Origin: Tillus elongatus
Taxonomy: Eukaryota > Arthropoda > Insecta > Coleoptera > Cleridae
Reading direction: 5' to 3'
Assembly (NCBI GenBank): GCA_964006375.1
Contig: OZ023262.1
Location: 95,024,976 to 95,088,975, forward strand
DNA: 64,000 nt
Both the position numbers and the translations under genes were made by a program. The notes below the pieces were generated by a model, which worked only from the letters and a program-made list of their open reading frames with translations, did not search any database and was not told the DNA's origin. Below, one piece after another: positions 12,641 to 24,036 of this stretch (the stretch's first letter is position 1; each line of letters begins with the position of its first letter).

Positions 12641-12644
<4 letters not shown>

Positions 12645-12708
<64 letters not shown>

Positions 12709-13110
12709 GTGTGTGTGTGTATCCAACCTATAACTCAAAAAATGGTTAACCGATTCGAATGAACCTCGGCAAGTACCTTTCATATATTAATGACTTGGAT
12801 GAGTTCGTTAGCTAAGAAAATCGGAACAGGTTTTCGGTGAAAATTTTGTGTAGTCTTAAAAAAAAAGCTTTTCTCCGAAAGTTGCTAAGCTATTTTAATG
12901 AAGTTTTGTGCATCTGTTGCCATGGAAAAGACCTTAGGACACACCAAAATTCAACTTTCTAAGAATAGAGAAAATTGAGTTATTCCAATTTGAAACATTT
13001 AATGAAAATCGCTACCATAACGCACTTGCAGAAGTCTACTTACTCATATTAACTCTAAACAGTTTATTTTAAAATATTTTTATTAAAATTCGCTATCATC
13101 ACGCACATGC
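12645..13110 (-). repeat. MITE-TA left half with (TA)n tract
   Basis: A TA tract (12645-12706) is followed by the arm ATAACTCAAAAAATGGTTAA, GATGAGTTCGTTAGCTAAGA and AGAAAATTGAGTT, ending with the inverted terminal motif CTACCATAACGCACTTGC at 13011-13028. A second inverted terminal motif (CTATCATCACGCACATGCTG) follows at about 13093. This is the same order as 4960-5400 on the opposite strand. Confidence 0.65.
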
Positions 13111-13319
13111 TGCGTCAGGATTTTTGTTTTATTAAAAAGTATTCCAGTTCAAAGATAGAGCCAATTGGCACTACTGAAAACATTTCAACCATTTTTATTC
13201 TAATACATTTTTGCCGGAAGTAATGTAAATATGCTGAGAGTCAATAAGAGTGAACTCTTAAAAGACAACACATGTCCACCTCCTGAGTAGTCCGCTTCTT
13301 AGTGAATATTCTTCTTTCA

Positions 13320-13665
13320 ATATTTGATATGTTCGGTCCCCGTCAGCGGCAGCTGTGGCACCGTCACACTCCATAACCCCCAACTCCGGTCGTGCTCAGC
13401 TATCTCACTAATATCTATAGTCTCTGCTCGGATGATCGAACACAGCGAGCTCAGGTTATTGGAAATTATATATCATTCACCCTTATCCTGAAACAATATG
13501 AACGATCGCCGAGGAAATTAAGTAATCAATGGCAGAGTGTGGTTTTCGTTACGCGCCCTCTCCTTTCCACATTTTCGACGAATTTTTCCTTGTGGAAACA
13601 GAAGCCAGACGTTCCGCCTCTAGCTCGCCCGCCCGATCCTTTCAAACGGTCTGAACCTTAAATTT
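13320..13665. other. GC-richer unclassified segment
   Basis: Noticeably richer in G and C than its surroundings, with an open frame at 13392-13661 that matches no family I recognise. No splice, promoter or repeat context supports a gene. Left unassigned. Confidence 0.3.
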
Positions 13666-13860
13666 TATATAAGTATATTATGCAGTCTGAACTTCTGGTC
13701 ACGATTCCCAGCAACATCCGGTACACCTTACATCTAAATCATATTACCAACTTCTGGTACTTATTTCTTCGAATATGTGTCTTTGTCGATTTCGATCTCG
13801 TAGCGTATCCGGATATATTAGCTTTTCAGATATTATACAATTTGTCAGTCAGTTTATATG

Positions 13861-14735
13861 TTTCTTGAAGACAACGCACTGCTTAAAAGCATCTGCTGTC
13901 GATCTTGATACGGTCCCTTATATAATAATTTTCTTGCATTTTGCTACATTGTGTAAATATACAGGTGTCTATTCTAAAATATTGTAGTAGGGTTTTCCCG
14001 AGAACTACCGAGAATTTAGGAAAACCCTAAAACACTTCTATTTTATTTGCGAAGGGGGCATGTTTAACCCTAAAAGAATTTGAAATACTTTGAATAGGGG
14101 AGGTGGATCGAGTGGCACCTACCTTTTTGGAGAGACAGTCTGAATACCTATTAAAGCTGCCATTTAAAATTGTTTAAATTTGTTTTTTAGGTATGTACTT
14201 TTAAAATTTGAAAATAAAATAAAATTTGAGACGCAGCAAGTGCATTTAGATGTTTCTTGAAGACAACGCACTGCTTAAAAGCATCTGCTGTCGATCTTGA
14301 TACGGTCACTTATATAATAATTTTCTTGCATTTTGTTACATTGTGTAAATATACAGGTGTCTATTCTAAAATATTGCAGTAGGGTTTTCCCGAGAACTAC
14401 CGAGAATTTAGCAAAACTCTAAAACACTTCGATTTTATTTGCGAAGGGGGCACTTTTTAACCCTAAAAGAATTTGAATTACTTTGAATAGGAGAGGTGGG
14501 TCGAGTGGCACCTACCTTTTTGGAGAGCCAGTCTGATTCCATATTAAAGCTGCCATTTTAAATTGTTTAAATTTGTTTTTTAGGTATGTACGTTTAAAAC
14601 TTGAAAATAAAATAAAATTCGAGGCGCAGCAAGTGCATTTAGATGTTTCTTGAAGACAACGCACTGCTTAAAAGCATCTGCTGTCGATCTTGATACGGTC
14701 ACTTATATAATAATTTTCTTGCATTTTTTTTTTTT
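13861..14735 (+). repeat. 392-bp tandem repeat, units 1-3 (left part)
   Basis: The phrase TTTCTTGAAGACAACGCACT starts at 13861, 14253 and 14645, giving a period of exactly 392 bp twice. Each unit contains GTGTAAATATACAGGTGTCT, TACCGAGAATTTAG and GGTCGAGTGGCACC blocks. The first two end in a truncated MITE-TA terminal motif (ACGCAGCAAGTGCATTT). Unit 3 is interrupted after CTTGCATTTT by the LINE at 14745-17523 and resumes at 17524. Confidence 0.85.
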
Positions 14736-14744
14736 TAAATTTTA

Positions 14745-17523
14745 ACAACACACCACGAGGGCTTACAGCCTAAATACTATCGTACCGTGGGTGTTGACAA
14801 GGAGGAAAGAGGCAACTTGTTAATTCTGGACTTGAAGGTTTGGAGGTTCGGAGCAGAAGGAAAAACATGTGCCGGCAAGGAATTCCACAACTTGGAAGTC
14901 CTCGGGACAAAAGAGCGGGCATAACAAGATGTTCTATGTCTGGTGACCTGGACAGTAAAAGGGTGCATTCGCTCTGTTCCCCTGGTAGATCTGTTGGGGG
15001 CAGCAGGTGGGGGAACTATGGAGGAAAGCTCCTCTGAGCAGTGCCCGTGCAGATATCTATAAAAGAGAGAGAGGTCACCAACGGCACGTCGGTGGGCAAG
15101 GGATGGCAGCCTTTGGGTGAGGGTAGGGTCACCGATGAAACGTATAGCTCTCTTTTGAATGGAGTCCAGGATAGCGAGTGTAGAAGCGGCAGCTGCACCC
15201 CAGATGTGGGAGCAGTATTCGAGGTTTGGCCTTATTTGTGAAGTATATAAGGTATAGAGATTAGCTGGTGAAAAGTATTTGCGAGCCCGGAAGAGGAAAC
15301 CTAATTTCTTAGCAGCCGCTTCTGCAATTGATGTGACATGTTGGTGCCAGTTAAGATTTCGATCCACAGAAATGCCAACAAGAGAAAAGGACTCATTACT
15401 TTGAATAACTTGGTTGTTCATTGTGATGGGTCTAGGGCTGGTGTATCTCTTATGAGAAAGAAAGCAAGACTGAGATTTGGTGGGGTTGAATTGTACAAGA
15501 TTTCTACTTTCCCAGTCTCATATTTTTTGGAGATCCACGGAGACAGAACCCTCCATGAGTCTGCGATCCTCATCTAATTGGGCTAAAGAGACAGGCTTAG
15601 AATATTGTATATTTGAGTGGAGGGTGCTGTCGTCCGCGTAACTGTGAACTGGGTTGGATGTGCTAGAGAGGAGGTCATTGATGTGGAGAAGAAACAACGT
15701 TGGGGCTAAAGCTGAACCTTGAGGAACTCCCGCATTAATTGGATACAGTTTAGAAAAATGGCCATCCACAACAACAGAAATGTTCCTGTTGGAGAGGAAA
15801 TTAGCTGTCCAGATACAAAGTTTTGGTGGTAGGCCATAGGCCGGAAGTTTATTAAGCAGCGCTGCGTGCCAGACCTGGTCGAATGCTTTGGATATGTCTA
15901 GAGCAACAATCTGAGATTCATCGTGTAGTTCCATAGACTTGTTCCAAGAATGGGTGACAATGGAAAGGAGGTCGGCAGTCGATCTGCGCTGACGGAATCC
16001 ATACTGCCTGTCGTGGATTAGACTGTGTTTTTCAAGAAATTTCAGTAATTCGGTGTTTATATACTTTTCCATAACTTTAGAGACCACTGAAAGGAGAGAA
16101 ATAGGCCTGTAGTTGCTAGGAAGCGCTTTGGATCCTTGGGGATGGGTTGTACTCGAGCAGTTTTCCAGTTACTAGGGAATATGCCTTTATTGTAAGATAT
16201 CTGAAACAGACGAGTCAGAACAGGAGCAAGTTCTGGTGCGCAATTTTTGAGAACAATTGCTGGGATCTCGTCAAGACCAGAGGCTTTCCTGGTATTAAGA
16301 GAAGAGAGCATATTTCGTACCTTTTTAGTTTTGAAAATGATATCCGTCATTTTATGTGCGACATTGGGGACTGTTGGTGGTTGAACATTTGGAGGTGGGT
16401 TGAGAGTAGAATTGCTGGTGAACAACGAAGCAAAAAGTTCAGCCTTGCCTAGGGCAGTAGAAACAATTTCATCCCCTGAGACAAGAGGTGGGAACGTGCT
16501 TTTGCAGAAATTATTCCCAATAGATTTAGCAAGAGTCCAGAAGGGTTTGCTGCCGTTGGAGCTTGAGAGGACTTTGTTTTTGATGTGGTTATTAAACGAG
16601 TTTTTTGCCTCAGAAAGAATGCGGACATAGCGGTCTCTTGCGTCGTTAAATGTTTGACGATTTTCTTGACTGGGATTGTGTAGAAGCGTTTTGTGAGCTT
16701 TGATCTTTTCAAGTCTGGCCTTGTCACAGGATTTAGAGAACCAGGGCTTTTGAGTGGCTGAAGAGGTTTTCTGTGTACGTGGAATAAATAATTCCATGCC
16801 AGCTTGGATAATTTCGGTGACATTTTGTGAGATATCAGAGGGGTCAGGATGAGAGAAGCAGACAGACGCCCATGGAAATGAGGAAAAGTAATCCCGCATT
16901 TCGTCCCAGTTTGCGGAGTTGTAGTGCCAAACGATACGTGGGTGTGATGACTGTGTGACCTCGGGTTGCGTTGCGCAGGAAGCAGTGACCATGCCGTGGT
17001 CTGAGCGACCAAGGGGGGCGGTGACTGATATGTTATAGCACTCAGGTTTTGTAGTAAGAAGGAGATCCAAGGGATTTGAGCTGTGTGTTGGTATACGAGG
17101 AAAGTAAGTAGGTTGCTGAACCATATTGGCTAAAGAATTGCTGATTGCAAAGGCCTCCGCTGCTCTCCCTTGTGGATCGGTTTTTGAAGATCCTAGCCAT
17201 TCCTTATTATGGACATTAAAGTCACCAAGAATAGTGACCTCGGAGGAAGGATATTCAGAAATCAGATAGTCGGTTTTTTTAGAAAGGTAGTCAAAGAGCT
17301 GGACAAGGTTGTTGTCAGAAGGTGACCGGTAAATGCAACAGATGAATTTAGTTGCAGCCCTGAGGGAGAGTTTTATCCATAGTATGTCTTTTCTTCCAGC
17401 TTCTAAATTGGGGAGTCTGGTGCAGGGTAGATTGCTACGGACGTATGCGCACACGCCTCCATGCAATCTAAAGGAAGTAAGGAGCTCATACCCCGGGAAA
17501 TTAAGGTGATTATTGGCCAAAAA
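14745..17523 (-). mobile_element. CR1/Jockey-group LINE, copy 1, 5'-truncated
   Basis: A minus-strand non-LTR retrotransposon with a poly(A)-like end (T-run at 14726-14740 on the plus strand), inserted in the third unit of the 392-bp repeat. The repeat resumes at 17524, with about 5 bp of target apparently lost and no target duplication visible. It keeps part of the endonuclease, the whole RT palm and the C-terminal region. It lacks the start of the endonuclease and any ORF1, so it was truncated on insertion. Closely related to 29650-31712. Confidence 0.85.
14777..17520 (-). pseudogene. LINE ORF2 (endonuclease-RT), copy 1, broken
   Basis: Three frames (17520-16057, 16087-15518 and 15421-14777) make one ORF2. 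The first holds the C-terminal two thirds of an APE-type endonuclease (ILGDFNVHNKEW, then LGRSDHGMV). The second holds the RT palm (ALDISKAFDQVWH, GVPQGSALAPTLF, YADD in HSYADDSTLH). The third holds the thumb and C-terminal tail. Two lesions separate them. A 4-bp deletion near 16135, relative to copy 2 (which reads CCCAAGAAAGGATCC), shifts the frame, and a Leu codon TTA has become TGA near 15518. The RT itself would otherwise be conserved. The plus-strand frames here are shadows. Confidence 0.85.
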
Positions 17524-17830
17524 TTGTGTAAATATACAGGTGTCTATTCTAAAATATCGCAGTGGGGTTTTCCCGAGAACTACCGAGAATTTAGCAAAAC
17601 TCTAAAACACTTCGATTTTATTTGCGAAGGGGGCAGTTTTTAACCCTAAAAGAATTTGAAATACTTTGAATAGGGGAGGTGGGTCGAGTGGCACCTACCT
17701 TTTTGGAGAGCCAGTCTGATTCCATATTAAAGCTGCCATTTTAAATTGTTTAAATTTGTTTTTTAGGTATGTACTTTTAAAACTTTAAAATAAAATAAAA
17801 TTCGAGACGCAGCAAGTGCATTATGATAGT
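17524..17830 (+). repeat. 392-bp tandem repeat, unit 3 (right part)
   Basis: Resumes at GTGTAAATATACAGGTGTCT and follows units 1 and 2 to the ACGCAGCAAGTGCATTATG terminal motif near 17805. Unlike the first two units, it runs on through GATAGTGATTTTTTTAAG, the normal continuation of the MITE-TA terminus. It therefore marks the true right edge of the tandem array. Confidence 0.8.
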
Positions 17831-17899
17831 GATTTTTTTAAGATTGGGACCTTGTTGACTTATACTAGAAGTTATAAAAAATTCTTGGTTTACTATAAA

Positions 17900-17995
17900 A
17901 AAATGTTCAGGAGGCAGCAAGTGCGTTAAGGTAGTGAATTTTCATAAAAGCAATATATTATAGTGATTTGGCCTTATGTTAAAACTTATAAAACA
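17900..17995 (+). repeat. MITE-TA terminal fragment
   Basis: GGCAGCAAGTGCGTTAAGGTA at 17904 followed by GTGAATTTTCATAA. It directly precedes the LINE fragment at 18001, so it may be the insertion site or a flanking copy. Confidence 0.55.
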
Positions 17996-18000
17996 TTACC

Positions 18001-18640
18001 TTGTTTACCATACAAAAAGCGTTAGTACTAGCCTGTAACCAAAATATGAGTAGCCTTGTTGTTTTGACCGATTCCCTTTCACTGTTAAGAACTCTATCCA
18101 ATCTTCAAAATGCTATATATCGGTCCAGGGTAATATGTGATATTGCTTATCAATCAGAGGTCTTGGAACAACAGCACAAAAGAGTTACTTTCATATGGGT
18201 AAAACGGCACTCAAAGCTTGAGGGTAATGAAAAGGCCGACTATTTTGCTAAAAAAGCAACTAAAACAGGTTGTAAACATGACTTTTACAGTAACAGAGAT
18301 CTACTTCCGCAAGTAAAACATGTGTGTAATATAAGGTGGCAAGATCATTGAAATAAGTTGAAAAGTAGCTGTAACAAGCACTTCAGTAGTATCATCCCTA
18401 ATCTAAGAAAACAGCCCATTTACAAAGAACTGTTGCTTCCTAGGTACTTGTCTACGACACTTAACAGAATTATCATAGGGCATGGTGCTTTTACGTCTCA
18501 TTTATATAAAATAAAAGTTGAAGACAATCCATTTTGCTCATGCGATAATACCAGCCCAGCTGATTTAAATCATTTGATTTTTTCCTGTATTATGCATCAT
18601 GAACAAAGAAAATACTATTTTGTAATTTGACAGAATACAA
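18001..18640 (+). pseudogene. LINE fragment: RNase H and C-terminal zinc-knuckle region
   Basis: Two adjoining frames (18001-18351 and 18358-18630, same frame, separated by one TGA) give the end of a LINE ORF2 carrying RNase H. Motifs in order: VVLTDSLSLLRTL, FIWVKRHSKLEGNEKADYFAKKA (the end of RNase H with its Asp), then FCSCDNTSPADLNHLIFSC, a Cys/His knuckle of the C-x-C...H...C type found at the C-terminus of I-type ORF2. No RT is present upstream, so it is a 5'-truncated fragment. Exact clade uncertain. Confidence 0.7.
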
Positions 18641-18844
18641 TGTTTCTTTTCCACTTGATGTGACGTCGCTTATGTATGAAGCTGTGTGTAATAAAAGTGT
18701 CATGGTAGCTTTCATGAGTTTTGTTAAAGACTCTAAGTTAGCTAGGTATATATATATAAATGACATTCTGAAAATTGGACTGTTACATAAATATTGTACT
18801 AGTGGCAAGATACTATATAGTCTTAAGGGATACTAAATAAACTT

Positions 18845-19375
18845 AACAGATTAATGTATAGTCAGAGAGATGAAAGTAAGTTCCTTTGTGTATTTCCTTG
18901 TGTTAGCCTCTTTTGACCACAGCCTCCCCAGTATGTTAAAAAGTCACCATGAAAGGCTCCATTGGTGTGAAAAGTGTCCCAGTGTTTCTCCTGCAACAAC
19001 TTGTAGCGTAGATGTGTGCATGCATATGTACGTGTGTGTGTAAGTGCACATGAAGAGATAATCTGCATTTTCTGTCCTGCACATATTGTTAAGTACTGGA
19101 CGTGTAAAGCCTATTGACGTGAGTGCGTATACATGAGTGTATATGCGCTCGCGTATGTAAGTGAGTAGAGTATGTAAGTTTTATTTTTAAGATATATTTT
19201 TAGTAAACAACAAGCGTATAGGGAGATAAAAGAAGTCAAAAGGAAAAAGTTAAAGAGCTTGTTAGATTAGCACTCCTTAGGCAGGTTTTTCCATAATGAA
19301 AAGCAAGGTCAGATGCATCCTTGTTTATTTTGAAGATTGACAGTGACTGAATGAACCAGTACTCAAAGTCAAAAC
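18845..19375. other. Non-coding, unclassified
   Basis: Contains short GT/CA-rich stretches (about 19020-19045 and 19120-19170) but no recognised gene or repeat. Confidence 0.4.
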
Positions 19376-19379
19376 TCTA

Positions 19380-20050
19380 ATAAAAAAAATACTTTGTTTA
19401 CTTAGGAACAGCAAAAAAATAAGGTAAAGAAAAGCAAGCAAAAAGATAAGCTTTATCATAACTATTTATACAGTAATTTGGATACAAAACTCAAACAAAG
19501 AAATTGATAAACATATACTCAACAAAAAATACACTAAAAAGCTGAACAAAAAACAAATTCCTGTGGTTCATGCATTGAGGGTGATTGTAGGCATGCAGAA
19601 GGGTAACAAGAACCCCCAGGTGGAAGAGGGTTGCTGCCCCCTCACCCAAAAACGCAGGGAGTTCTTCTTCCCCTAGTGCATGCATACAACTACCTGCAAA
19701 GTATAAAGCACAAGAAGACTTTCTTGGGAGCAACCACCAAGAAAGTTACTGGACATGGGCGAATATGGATGTGATGCGGGATAGACAGGGTTTAAAGGAG
19801 GTATTGCTGCAAAATGTAAAAAACTCTTCTTTTTAAGGTCCAACTAAATATATTTTTAGCATTTCCCGCTCATATTTCCTCCCCGCCCAGCACCCCTATT
19901 CATTCTTGGTCCCTCAGCTTTCTTGGGGGTTGCTTGCAACAAATTTGCATTGTGGCTTGTGCATTTAAGGAGGGTTCTAAGCATGTTTCTGAAAAAATAA
20001 TTCTAAAAACCCTAAATGCAGTAAACTGTAAATTTACCGAACTTACATCC
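19380..20050 (+). repeat. Dispersed repeat family C, longest copy
   Basis: Shares blocks in the same order with 21650-22210: ACTCAACAAAAAATACACTA, then TTTCTTGGGGGTTG near 19919, then GGGTTCTAAGCATGTTTCTG near 19971, then a final AACTGTAAATTTACCG. Its first part also matches 8755-8885. No open frame spans it and no terminal repeats are obvious. Identity unknown. Confidence 0.55.
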
Positions 20051-20554
20051 CACAACGTCGCCTATAATGCCTTCTTCAGATAATATCGAATACAGCACTA
20101 AAGTAAATAAATTCACTTGCTATTTCACTTCTTTTTATGTCTATATTACATATATAAGCACAAGAAAAGTAAGTATAATAAAGGATGGCCCTTAATTAAC
20201 ATCGGGGCTACACAAACTTAAAAGCAGAGAATACATATAGATCGTGTGTTAACAGCCATAAGTTTGATTAAAAATCACTTCTAACTATATGCACACAAAA
20301 ATTAGTCAAACACATTTATAAAACCTAAAAAAAATAACAGTTTTACGATATTATTTTAAATAAACCAACAGGCATGCCTTTCGCGGCGTTTTCGCAATTC
20401 GGGAGTGTATGAACCTGGATTTTGTCCAAGACTACACTGGACTACCAGGTCTTGATACTTGCAAAGAACGTTGGCGCCCGTGGTACTAAATTTAACACAA
20501 CGAACCTACCAAATATTGTCTTTCTCACGGAGACAAACTATCAAAATGCCGATA

Positions 20555-20790
20555 TAGTTAATGTGTGTGTGTGTGTGTTGTGTGTTTTTTTTCTTTAACG
20601 TCGGTCAATTTCCGCGACTATGGCTAATCAACGACGCCAGGGAGCATTTTCACCTTACTATCCTGGAAGATTGCCAAACCCCTGCCTTTCTGTAAGGAGG
20701 TTGGGGATATTTAACGTGCCCAACATCGCATAGACAAGGTACCGACGGCATTACGCCTCCTCCGAAAGGCGGAGCGTCATTCAACTGGCC
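20555..20790 (-). repeat. tRNA-derived SINE, copy 3, head-truncated
   Basis: Same body as 6747-7112 (TTTCCGCGACTATGGC, CGACGCCAGGGAGCA, CCGACGGCATTACGCC) with a GT-rich tail at 20560-20590. The tRNA-like promoter head is missing: the similarity stops near 20785. A 5'-truncated copy. Confidence 0.7.
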
Positions 20791-20794
20791 CTTA

Positions 20795-21335
20795 GAATAT
20801 GATTTACTGATATACAGATTTTCTATTTTACGCAAAATTGTATTGTTTTAAGTCTTTACCTCACTATTTTCATTTATAACCATCGTCCAATACTTATTTT
20901 CAATATTAATATCCATGTTTTAAATATGTTAGGTTAATTAAAAGTCAGTGGTAAAATATCAAACGTTGTTCACGTCTCCACCTAAAACATTTTGTGTTAA
21001 CTAGAGCTGCTGTGACAACATACTACCTGGTTCTGCACCAAGATGGCGCCCCTGTCGTACTTCTCTTCAATGTTCTACATGCTGACACATTGCAATAATG
21101 TAACTTCCATTTTTTTCTATCTACGACTTAGTTAAATAGCATAGCAGTACAGGTAACGCCATCTGTCTTTGTCTAACATTGTAGATATTGCATTACAGAA
21201 TCTAAAGATGCCGAGGATTATTTTAATATTAATTTAGAATAATTTTATTTTTCTTTGATCCAAAGACTTGAAAGTTGGTACGCAGCCACGTCTGTCTATG
21301 TTCTTTTAAGTTGTAAATTTTCTTTTCAATCCCTT
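20795..21335. other. Non-coding, unclassified
   Basis: No frame, tRNA-like fold or repeat recognised. Confidence 0.4.
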
Positions 21336-21339
21336 TAAC

Positions 21340-21478
21340 AATTTGGGAGATATTGCGTCTAAAATCATGTTTTTTAATTTTTTGCTGAGAAAAATTTGGG
21401 GTCTAGATCTCATGAACAAACTCATCCAAGCCATTAAAAAAATAAAGGTAATTCCCAAATTTGGCCCAAATCAGTTAA

Positions 21479-21570
<92 letters not shown>

Positions 21571-21665
21571 GGACCTTGGAAATAGGGCCCTAATTCATGC
21601 TCATTTGAAGAAACTTTCCGAAAGTCACACCGCCGATTTTCTTAATGAAAATTCACAAAAAACCA
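21340..21665 (+). repeat. MITE-TA copy with (TA)n tract
   Basis: Diverged left arm (ATGAACAAACTCATCCAAGC near 21411), a TA tract at about 21479-21566, then the right-hand half with TTCATGCTCATTTGAAG and a hairpin remnant AATGAAAATTCACAAAAA at about 21643. Confidence 0.6.
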
Positions 21666-21669
21666 GGTA

Positions 21670-22210
21670 AAAGTATAATAAAATTCATGATCTCTGCATA
21701 AATCTTTATTAATGATTTATATAGTCAGTTGCATAAAACACTTGAACAAAACAAATGATATATAGGAAATGTACTCAACAAAAAATCCACTAAGTAAGCT
21801 AAACAAATATTTCCTAAAAAATACAGGGAACACTAAAATGTGCATTTAGTACAACTTCCATCTGAGTTATATAAAACTTTATCAATTTAAAGTGCAGCAC
21901 CTAATTTAATGTATTTATAAAATCACAGATATGCTTGAAATATTTACAACTATAATTAAGACGATAATGCAAGAAAATCCCCACGACAAGCCACCACCCC
22001 CCCCCCCCTCATCCTCGCCCCAATGTTTTCTTTTCTGCTCATTTTTCGTTGCTTTTCCACTGTTCGTCCCAAAACTTTCTTGGGGGTTGTTTGCAAGAAA
22101 TTTTTCTTATGGTTTGTGCATCCAGGTGGGGTTCTAAGCAAGTTTCTGAAAAAAAAATCGCAAATCCCTCCATGTATTAAACTGAAAATTCACCGTGATT
22201 ATTTTAGAAA
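21670..22210 (+). repeat. Dispersed repeat family C, copy 3
   Basis: Carries the TTTCTTGGGGGTTG, GGTTCTAAGCAAGTTTCTG and AACTGAAAATTCACCGTG blocks also seen at 19919-20040. A poly-C run lies at 21997-22008. The two frames called through it are shared with no known family and are not supported as genes. Confidence 0.55.
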
Positions 22211-22377
22211 GCTGAATTAGAAAAATCTGTGGCTAATAGACTTGAGCTTCCGAAGCCATCTAATCCATTTTAACTAACTAACTATTTTAGCAACGTCAAA
22301 ATTGCATTGCGAAGCTGTCAAAGTTTGAAGGTAATAGGGTAATAATTTATGTAAATTGTCACAAGCGTTAAAGTTTA

Positions 22378-22731
22378 TTGTATGTGTGTGTGTTTTATTT
22401 CTTTAACATCGGCCTATTTCCGCGACTATGGCCATTTACCGACGCCAGGGAGCAGCTTCACCTCACTATCCTAGAAATTTTGCCGAACCTCTGCTTTTCT
22501 GTAAGGAGGATGGGGATATTTAACGTCCTAGCTTCGCATGAACACAGGACCGACGGCTTTACGCCCCCTCCGAAGGTCTGAACGTGCAGACTTGCTCAAA
22601 TACAATGCCACAACATCAGTTGATGTTAATTGTACAGTATGAACTGAAAATGTGAAAGGAGTACCGTGGGATCGAACCCAGTACCCCTCGGTTCAGAGGC
22701 ACACATTCTTACCACTGGAACACCGAGGCTC
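22378..22731 (-). repeat. tRNA-derived SINE, copy 2
   Basis: Full-length copy of the 6747-7112 element. The tRNA-like head lies at 22731-22665 on the minus strand, with B box GGGTTCGATC. It is followed by the body and a CA-rich tail. Similar flanks (AAGTTTATTGTATG left, AAGTTAATTGTACTT right) look like a target-site duplication. Confidence 0.75.
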
Positions 22732-22734
22732 TAA

Positions 22735-23282
22735 GTTAATTGTACTTACGCACTGTATCATTGTTTAACGATACTAAATAAATAATAAATATAGATGTAG
22801 ATAATAGGTAAATACGAGATTCTCAAAAGGAATAAGCTTATTTTCCACTCATACCTATAACAAGTTTTCTTAGGCCATGAACAGCTTCAGTAGGTAAAAG
22901 TTGGTAGAAATAACAAACTTATATTTCACAATAACATGACATATTTTCCTTATGCCCTTACTCCTATATTATGTGTAATGTGTATGTTATTATTGTACCA
23001 ATAATGTGAAATAAATGAATGTTTATTCAGATTACGACGTTAGTGACACAACACACAAGACAGTAGACAGACGCAAATTATCACAGTGGCAGAAGTGAGT
23101 ACTGCCAGATTTAGTACAATTTTATAAATAAATTTAAAAATCATTACGAACTGGGTAGTTGCAAATCTATGGATACTAAATCCCAGCTTTATATTACTTT
23201 TCAATAACTTGATTAAAATGTTCACTTCTGGTCAATATTTGTATAGCATAAAATGTGAGGTGTCGTATACATTTATATATCC

Positions 23283-23285
<3 letters not shown>
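22735..23285. other. Non-coding, unclassified
   Basis: AT-rich with no recognised gene. It ends in a (TA)n tract at about 23289-23349 that abuts the Penelope-like element. Confidence 0.4.
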
Positions 23286-23353
<68 letters not shown>

Positions 23354-23387
23354 TGTTTGCTGGACGTTTTTGATTTCTTATTGGTTT

Positions 23388-23432
23388 GCGTGGACTGCAG
23401 TTTCGAACCGTCCCGGTTCATCATCAGCACGC
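23388..23432 (-). ncRNA. Hammerhead ribozyme in Penelope-like element terminus (PLE 1)
   Basis: Read on the minus strand: stem I strand GCGTG, core CTGATGA, one extra T, stem II GAACC with loop GGGAC and GGTTC, core GAAAC, tetranucleotide TGCA, then GTC and the closing stem I strand CACGC. Stem I (5 bp) and stem II (5 bp) pair perfectly and every catalytic-core base is present. Cleavage is expected after the C of GTC. Stem III is reduced to about 2 bp around TGCA, as known for hammerheads in PLEs. It lies downstream of, and on the same strand as, the GIY-YIG endonuclease of the same element. Confidence 0.85.
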
Positions 23433-23655
23433 TATTGACTGCTATCGCTCCTGTCTGGTCTACGTCGGAGATTGTAGGTGGCGCATGCGCCGTGGGCTTC
23501 TATTGGTCGGTTTCGTGTTTGCTGATTGGTTGTGCCTTCGGACTGTGTCGTGTGTATCGGTCTCCTGTCTTGATCACTGTGGTTTAATAATGTGTCTATT
23601 TGTATGGCCTTTATTAAGTTTTGTTTAAATGTTTGTACTTGGATTTGTTCTGGCA

Positions 23656-23942
23656 TTAATTGTTTTCTATTGTTTGTTTGTTTGTTGAATGTAGTATTGT
23701 TCCCAGATTTCCATTTTTTTGGTGGTCTTTAACATGTTTCATTAGTTTTAATTGGGTGATGTCTGGTTTTTGGTGTTTTGTGTCGTGAATGTGTGTAGCT
23801 ACGTTTGATTTGTAGCTAGGTATGTGGATTTTATCCAATGCTGTTATATGTTCCTTGAATCTTGTTTCTATTGATTTCTTTGTCATTCCTATATATTTTT
23901 TATTGCATGTGTTACATTCTATTTGATATATTCCGTTTAATT
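23656..23942 (-). pseudogene. GIY-YIG endonuclease domain of PLE 1 (N-terminally truncated ORF)
   Basis: The frame from about 23942 down to the stop at 23656 gives GIYQIECNTCNKKYIGMT, the GIY...YIG signature, with a Cys-x2-Cys pair between the two motifs as in PLE endonucleases. It is followed by the conserved Arg in SIETRFKEH and a His-rich stretch (ATHIHDTKH). It would nick the target DNA during retrotransposition. The upstream RT is lost, so the domain is an orphan piece. Confidence 0.75.
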
Positions 23943-24036
23943 CATATGTGTTCTTGTTTTTTATTTATTTTGTTTATTATTTTGTTATTGGTTTTGTAGC
24001 TCATTTTTAAGTCATATTGTTTGAGTGTTTGTGTTA

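Larger units (their letters stand above)
23350..24036 (-). mobile_element. Penelope-like element 1, 3' portion
   Basis: A minus-strand PLE fragment holding the C-terminal GIY-YIG endonuclease and the terminal region with a hammerhead. It is cut on its 5' side where LTR family 1 copy B begins at 24037, so the RT is missing. A TA tract bounds the 3' side. Confidence 0.75.

Noticed and set aside
16147..16630. Plus-strand frames inside the LINE at 14745-17523 (and minus-strand ones inside 29645-31712)
   Set aside because: They lie opposite the RT frames, and the same frames recur wherever the LINE occurs, so they are shadows.
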